DNA of 9,951 bases from Phycisphaerales bacterium (GTDB lineage Bacteria; Planctomycetota; Phycisphaerae; Sedimentisphaerales; Anaerohalosphaeraceae): assembly GCA_011048645.1 (NCBI GenBank), contig DSDR01000285.1:1-9951 (forward strand). Reading direction: 5' to 3'. The notes below the pieces were generated by a model, which had not been told where the DNA came from, ran no database searches, and saw only the letters and a program-made list of their open reading frames with translations. The position numbers were made by a program, and so were the translations under genes. Each line of letters opens with the position of its first letter. The stretch's first letter is position 1. Positions 6,443-9,951 of the stretch are shown here, piece after piece.

Positions 6443-7984
6443 ATGTCGCGAGAAGTCGTCGCCATTATCGATTTCGGCAGTCAGTACGGCCAGTTGATTG
6501 CTCGGCGGGTGCGGGAGCACAAGGTGTATTCGCAGATTTATCAGCCGACGGTCAAGATTGAGACCCTGGCCCAGATCGGTGTGAAAGGTGTTATTCTGTC
6601 GGGCGGGCCGGCCAGCGTGACCGCGCCGAACGCGCCGACGTGCGATCCGCGGATTTTTGAGCTGGGTGTGCCGGTTCTGGGGATCTGTTACGGGATGCAG
6701 ATTGGCTGCAAGATTCTCGGCGCCGATGTCGCGCCGGGCAAGAGCCGCGAATACGGCCGCACGGATTTGACCCTCACCGACCGGTCGGATTTGTTCGCGG
6801 GACTGAGCGAGCACACCACCGTATGGATGAGCCACGGCGATCAGGTCCATCAGTTGACCGACGCATTTGAATCGCTGGCTGAAACGAAAACCTGTCCGAT
6901 AGCAGCAGTGCGGCACCAATCGGGCAAATTCTTCGGTGTGCAGTTTCATCCGGAAGTGACCCACACGCCGCGCGGCACGGATATCCTTAAAAATTTCCTG
7001 TACGATATTTGCGGGTGCACCGGCGACTGGCAAATGCGCGATTTTGTCGAAGAAACCATCGCCAAGGTCAGAAAGCAGGTCGGCGAGGCGACGGTGATTT
7101 GCGGACTGTCCGGCGGCGTGGATTCGGCGGTTACCGCGGCGCTGCTGCACAAGGCCATCGGCGATCAGTTGGTGTGCATCTTCGTCGATCACGGCCTGCT
7201 GCGGAAAAACGAGCGCGAAGGGGTCGAGTCGATGTTTCGCGGGCATTTTCATATCGATCTGCATGTGGTGGATTGGTCACGCCAATTTCTGGCCAAGCTG
7301 GCCGGCGTTACCGAGCCGCAGCAAAAACGCAAAATCATCGGCGCTGAATTTATTGAAGCGTTCAAATCCGAAGCGAAAAAAATCCCGAACGCCGAATTTC
7401 TGGCCCAGGGGACGCTGTATCCGGATGTGATAGAATCGGGCGGCAAAGACGGCAATCTGGCCGCCAATATCAAGCTGCATCACAATGTCGGCGGCCTGCC
7501 GGAAGAATTGGGCTTCGAGCTGGTTGAACCCTTGCGGGATTTGTTCAAGGATGAAGTGCGGCTGGTCGGCGAGTATCTGGGTCTGCCGGAAGAGTGGGTC
7601 TGGCGGCATCCGTTCCCCGGCCCCGGCCTTGCAGTGCGGGTGCTGGGCGAGGTCACCGAGTCGCGTCTGGAGATCTTGCGCCAGGCCGATGATATCCTCA
7701 TCGAAGAGATCAAAGCCGCCGGCCTCTATCGGCAGATCAGCCAGGCGCTGGCGGTGCTGCTGCCGGTCGGGACGGTCGGCGTGATGGGCGACGAACGCAG
7801 TTATGAGCATGTCATTGCCGTACGCTGTGTCGAGACGACCGATTTTATGACGGCGGACTTTTCGCATATTCCGCACGAGGTGCTCGGACGCATTGCCGGA
7901 CGCATCATCAATGAAGTCCGCGGCGTCAACCGTGTGGTCTATGACATTTCCAGCAAACCTCCGGCGACCATTGAATGGGAATGA
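6443..7984 (+). CDS. guaA: GMP synthase (glutamine-hydrolysing)
   Basis: The 513-residue cytoplasmic enzyme amidates XMP to GMP using glutamine and ATP, the last step of guanine nucleotide synthesis. An N-terminal class I glutamine amidotransferase domain (about 1-190) shows ILSGGPASV (51-59), the nucleophile Cys82 in GICYGMQ, and the His169/Glu171 pair in QFHPEVTHT. The ATP-pyrophosphatase domain starts near 200 with the P-loop LSGGVDSAV (222-230) and includes FVDHGLLRKNE (247-257), AQGTLYPDVIESG (321-333), IKLHHNVGGLPE (343-354) and WRHPFPGPGLAVR (387-399). The C-terminal dimerisation domain ends in the invariant YDISSKPPATIEWE. The length is normal and no catalytic residue is missing. The ribosome-binding site is AGAGAGGT (6432-6439), unusually close to the ATG. 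It probably has its own promoter and is followed by a 125-bp gap. Confidence 0.98.
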   Translation: MSREVVAIIDFGSQYGQLIARRVREHKVYSQIYQPTVKIETLAQIGVKGVILSGGPASVTAPNAPTCDPRIFELGVPVLGICYGMQIGCKILGADVAPGKSREYGRTDLTLTDRSDLFAGLSEHTTVWMSHGDQVHQLTDAFESLAETKTCPIAAVRHQSGKFFGVQFHPEVTHTPRGTDILKNFLYDICGCTGDWQMRDFVEETIAKVRKQVGEATVICGLSGGVDSAVTAALLHKAIGDQLVCIFVDHGLLRKNEREGVESMFRGHFHIDLHVVDWSRQFLAKLAGVTEPQQKRKIIGAEFIEAFKSEAKKIPNAEFLAQGTLYPDVIESGGKDGNLAANIKLHHNVGGLPEELGFELVEPLRDLFKDEVRLVGEYLGLPEEWVWRHPFPGPGLAVRVLGEVTESRLEILRQADDILIEEIKAAGLYRQISQALAVLLPVGTVGVMGDERSYEHVIAVRCVETTDFMTADFSHIPHEVLGRIAGRIINEVRGVNRVVYDISSKPPATIEWE

Positions 7985-8109
7985 TTTAATCCATAATGAA
8001 TCATATTTCACGATCAATACGTAAAGCACATTGTGTCATTGGCCGATACAATCGGGGGACATTTGACTTTTATTCTGCATAAAATGGGAATTGAATCAGG
8101 ACGGGGACA

Positions 8110-9081
8110 ATGAAAAAATGCTTTACGTCGTATGGCCGTTTAGTCGGTGCGTGTCTGGTGATGCTCACCGCCGCCAACGCGAGCGGGGGAATGTTTTCGA
8201 TGTATTTTGAGAACGACAGCCGCTATCTCAAACCCAACGGCGCGACGGATCGCCACTACACCCACGGCACAAAGCTGGTCTATTCCACTGAGCCGGACTG
8301 GCAATGGCTGAAGGATTTTTCCGAAAGTTCTTTGTTTTCGCAACCGGCCTCCGTTGAACCGGCGGTCGGTTTTTTTCTGGGACAGAATATCTACACGCCT
8401 GACCACGCCGATGATCCGTCCCGGCGCGGCGATAAAGAGCACGTCTTTGCCGGCTGGCTTTATACAGGACTATTTGTTCAGCGTCGGCAAGCGGATGTGC
8501 TGGACCATTTTGAGCTGAACGTCGGGGTGGTCGGTCCGTCGGCGAGGGCACACCGCACGCAGCACTGCATCCATCAGGTACTGCGCTCCGGGCGGCCGGT
8601 CGGCTGGGGTGAGCAGATTGGCGATGAACCGGCGGCGGATGTGACCTGGGTGCGTCGGCAGCGCCAAACGGGCGGGTGGTTGGCCCCGACCGAATATACC
8701 GATATGATTACCGATTTTGGTTTTACCGCCGGCTCGCTGCATCGGCATATTGAGGCGGGCGTGATGCTGCGCTGCGGGGTGAATCTGCCGGATGATTTCG
8801 GGCCGGGACGGCTGGCACTGCCCAGCTCAGCGGCGGCGATGGATCTTCAAAACACGCGGTCGGTCTATGTTTTTGCGCGACTCAGCGGCAGGGCGGTGGA
8901 ACACGACCGTTTTCTGACCGGATTGACGCCTCGGCCGCTGACCGGTCGCGCGCAGGTCGGCTTGGCCTTCCGCCGGGATAATATTGAATTGGCCTATATG
9001 CAAACCTTTATGACGGAGACATTTAAAGAACAAAGCAGCCCGGACAGCTATGGCGCAATCTCGCTGACGATGGTGTTTTAG
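8110..9081 (+). CDS. LpxR-family outer-membrane lipid A deacylase-like protein (DUF2219)
   Basis: The 323-residue protein starts with a signal peptide: basic MKKCFTSYGR, a hydrophobic core, and a likely cleavage after Ala24 (ANA-SG). The mature part has the LpxR pattern: FENDSRY (33-39) with Asn35/Asp36, TDRHYTHG (46-53), GQNIYTPD (91-98), FAGWLYTG (113-120), LNVGVVGPSA (136-145), His155 in CIHQ as the likely catalytic histidine, and GWGEQIGDEPA (165-175). It ends in Phe, as beta-barrel proteins recognised by the BAM machinery usually do. LpxR removes the 3'-acyloxyacyl chain of lipid A in the outer membrane. The usual DRPYAGW is replaced by DKEHVFAGW, with extra residues, so activity on lipid A is likely but unproven. 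AGGA (8098-8101) precedes the ATG by eight bases. The next gene starts 61 bp downstream. Confidence 0.82.
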   Translation: MKKCFTSYGRLVGACLVMLTAANASGGMFSMYFENDSRYLKPNGATDRHYTHGTKLVYSTEPDWQWLKDFSESSLFSQPASVEPAVGFFLGQNIYTPDHADDPSRRGDKEHVFAGWLYTGLFVQRRQADVLDHFELNVGVVGPSARAHRTQHCIHQVLRSGRPVGWGEQIGDEPAADVTWVRRQRQTGGWLAPTEYTDMITDFGFTAGSLHRHIEAGVMLRCGVNLPDDFGPGRLALPSSAAAMDLQNTRSVYVFARLSGRAVEHDRFLTGLTPRPLTGRAQVGLAFRRDNIELAYMQTFMTETFKEQSSPDSYGAISLTMVF

Positions 9082-9142
9082 ACCAACCAGGCTCCTTTCA
9101 TTCATTACACTCGACAACGCAAGACAGATTGACAGGTCAACT

Positions 9143-9951
9143 ATGCCCAAAATCCAAATGTCCAAAGAAGAATGGCTCACGACCTCGCTGGGGTTGGGGC
9201 GAATCCCGATGGCTCCGGGAACGTGGGGATCGCTGCCGCCGGCGGTTGTGTTTATGACGGCCGGATTATGGTTCGGCCATGGGGCCGCGATAGCCGCGAT
9301 GGCCGTGCTGCTGGTGGTCGGGTGCGCCGTAACCGTGCTGTGCTCGCCGAAGGTGATTGCATCAACCGGCTCCAAGGATCCCGGACGGATTGTCAGCGAT
9401 GAGGTCGCCGGGGCGGCGCTGATGCTGTTGCTGATGCAGTGGCTGGCGCCGAACGCCGGGTTTTGCCTGACCGCGGCGGTGGGATTCGGGCTGTTTCGCG
9501 TTTTTGATATTTTTAAGCCCTGGCCTTGTAAGCGGTTGGAGCGTTTGCCCGACGGGTGGGGGATTTTGGCCGACGATCTGGCGGCCGGATTATGGGCCGC
9601 GGCGATTTGGATTGTGGGCCGACATCTGGACGTCTCGGTCGGGGCAATGGCCCAGGCTCTCGGCGCCTGCGACGGAATGACAGGGCGTTTTGCGGTCTTT
9701 TTGGGGGTTGTGCAGGGGTTGACGGAATTTTTGCCGGTTTCGTCCTCCGGGCATCTGGTCTTTTTTGAAACCTTTGCCGATGGGGTCGAGACGCACACCT
9801 CGGAAATGCTGTTTTTTGATTTATGTCTGCATGTGGGAACGGTGGGGTCGATTGTGGTTGTATTTTGGACGCCGATGGTTCGTTTTTTTCGTCATCTTGC
9901 CCTTTCCGTTCAAGGCGACGGGCCGTGGCGGGACCGAATGATGCACAAACC
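9143..9951 (+). CDS. pgpA-uppP: Fused phosphatidylglycerophosphatase A / undecaprenyl-diphosphatase, 3' end beyond window
   Basis: One open frame of 269 codons runs from the ATG at 9143 to the window end with no stop. Residues 12-160 are a full PgpA: GLGRIPMAPGTWGSLP (17-32), DPGRIVSDEVAG (79-90), FRVFDIFKPWP (118-128) and GILADDLAAG (140-149), with several hydrophobic segments. PgpA dephosphorylates phosphatidylglycerophosphate to phosphatidylglycerol. After a linker of about 20 residues, an UppP/BacA domain begins at about 183: GVVQGLTEFLPVSSSGHL (188-205), then FFDLCLHVGTVGS (224-236). Its Gln191, Glu195 and His204 line up in spacing with Glu17, Glu21 and His30 of E. coli UppP. UppP dephosphorylates undecaprenyl pyrophosphate for reuse in cell-wall and polysaccharide synthesis. 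The remaining UppP motifs, including the arginine loop, lie beyond the window. The start has a modest AGGT (9134-9137); an in-frame ATG at 9158 is possible. An internal start at 9677 could yield separate UppP. Domain assignments are strong; that the product stays fused is inferred. Confidence 0.88.
   Translation, partial: MPKIQMSKEEWLTTSLGLGRIPMAPGTWGSLPPAVVFMTAGLWFGHGAAIAAMAVLLVVGCAVTVLCSPKVIASTGSKDPGRIVSDEVAGAALMLLLMQWLAPNAGFCLTAAVGFGLFRVFDIFKPWPCKRLERLPDGWGILADDLAAGLWAAAIWIVGRHLDVSVGAMAQALGACDGMTGRFAVFLGVVQGLTEFLPVSSSGHLVFFETFADGVETHTSEMLFFDLCLHVGTVGSIVVVFWTPMVRFFRHLALSVQGDGPWRDRMMHK
9689..9951 (+). other. UppP/BacA domain within the fusion (N-terminal part only)
   Basis: This marks the part of the preceding gene that codes for the undecaprenyl-diphosphatase domain. 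In most bacteria uppP is a separate gene of about 265 codons beginning just before this sequence. Here the frame continues from pgpA without interruption. Roughly the first 87 residues of the domain are in the window. Confidence 0.85.

Noticed and set aside
7981..8004. Inverted repeat ATGATT/AATCAT just after guaA
   Set aside because: The stem is six AT-rich pairs with a 12-base loop and no T-run, too weak to call a terminator.
8000..8020. TTTCAC-containing sequence after guaA as a third parS
   Set aside because: Only one half-site matches; the right half (GATCAA) does not fit the palindrome.
6422..8029. Long - strand open frames opposite guaA (6422-7264 and 7277-8029)
   Set aside because: They are shadows of an intact guaA. 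The products lack recognisable motifs and are rich in His, Arg and Gln, as expected from reading GC-rich coding DNA backwards.
8063..8085. TTGACT and TAAAAT before the lpxR-like gene as a promoter
   Set aside because: The hexamers look good individually, but only 11 bp separate them, too short for a sigma-70 promoter.
8827..9798. 323-codon open frame on the - strand opposite lpxR and pgpA
   Set aside because: It is antisense to two genes with clear family motifs. Its Pro/Ser/Thr-rich product resembles no protein family and is typical of antisense frames in GC-rich genes.

Overview
The window is ordinary chromosomal housekeeping DNA from a Gram-negative (diderm) bacterium of moderately high GC content. 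It carries eight genes, two ParB-binding parS sites and no mobile element, CRISPR array or RNA gene that I can see. An LpxR-type outer-membrane lipid A deacylase implies an LPS-bearing outer membrane. The DEG9/DEG10-like protease homologue, the PilZ protein and the overall protein flavour suggest Planctomycetota (Phycisphaerae-like). That placement is an impression from sequence style, not a proven assignment.

Left part (1-5483, all + strand): the 3' part of a Deg/HtrA-like PDZ protein with a degenerate serine-protease motif; a 243-bp gap with two perfect parS palindromes; parB with no parA visible beside it; then pncB and pncA, which together convert nicotinamide to nicotinate mononucleotide for NAD salvage; then an M42 metallo-aminopeptidase. 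The 70-bp parB-pncB gap contains two related 16-bp operator-like repeats, one a perfect TGTGA-N6-TCACA (CRP-type) dyad.

Middle (5484-6442): a c-di-GMP-binding PilZ-domain gene on the - strand. It converges on the peptidase gene with only 9 bp between stop codons and diverges from guaA across a 215-bp promoter region.

Right part (6443-9951, + strand): guaA (GMP synthase), an LpxR-family outer-membrane protein, and a gene running off the window end. This last gene is the most remarkable item: a single uninterrupted frame encodes a complete phosphatidylglycerophosphatase A (PgpA) followed directly by the start of an undecaprenyl-diphosphatase (UppP/BacA). It appears to be a fusion of two membrane phosphatases, one for phospholipid synthesis and one for recycling the cell-wall lipid carrier. 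Together with lpxR the right end looks like an envelope-lipid neighbourhood.

No gene-free stretch exceeds 300 bp; the longest gaps are 1058-1300, 6228-6442 and 7985-8109.
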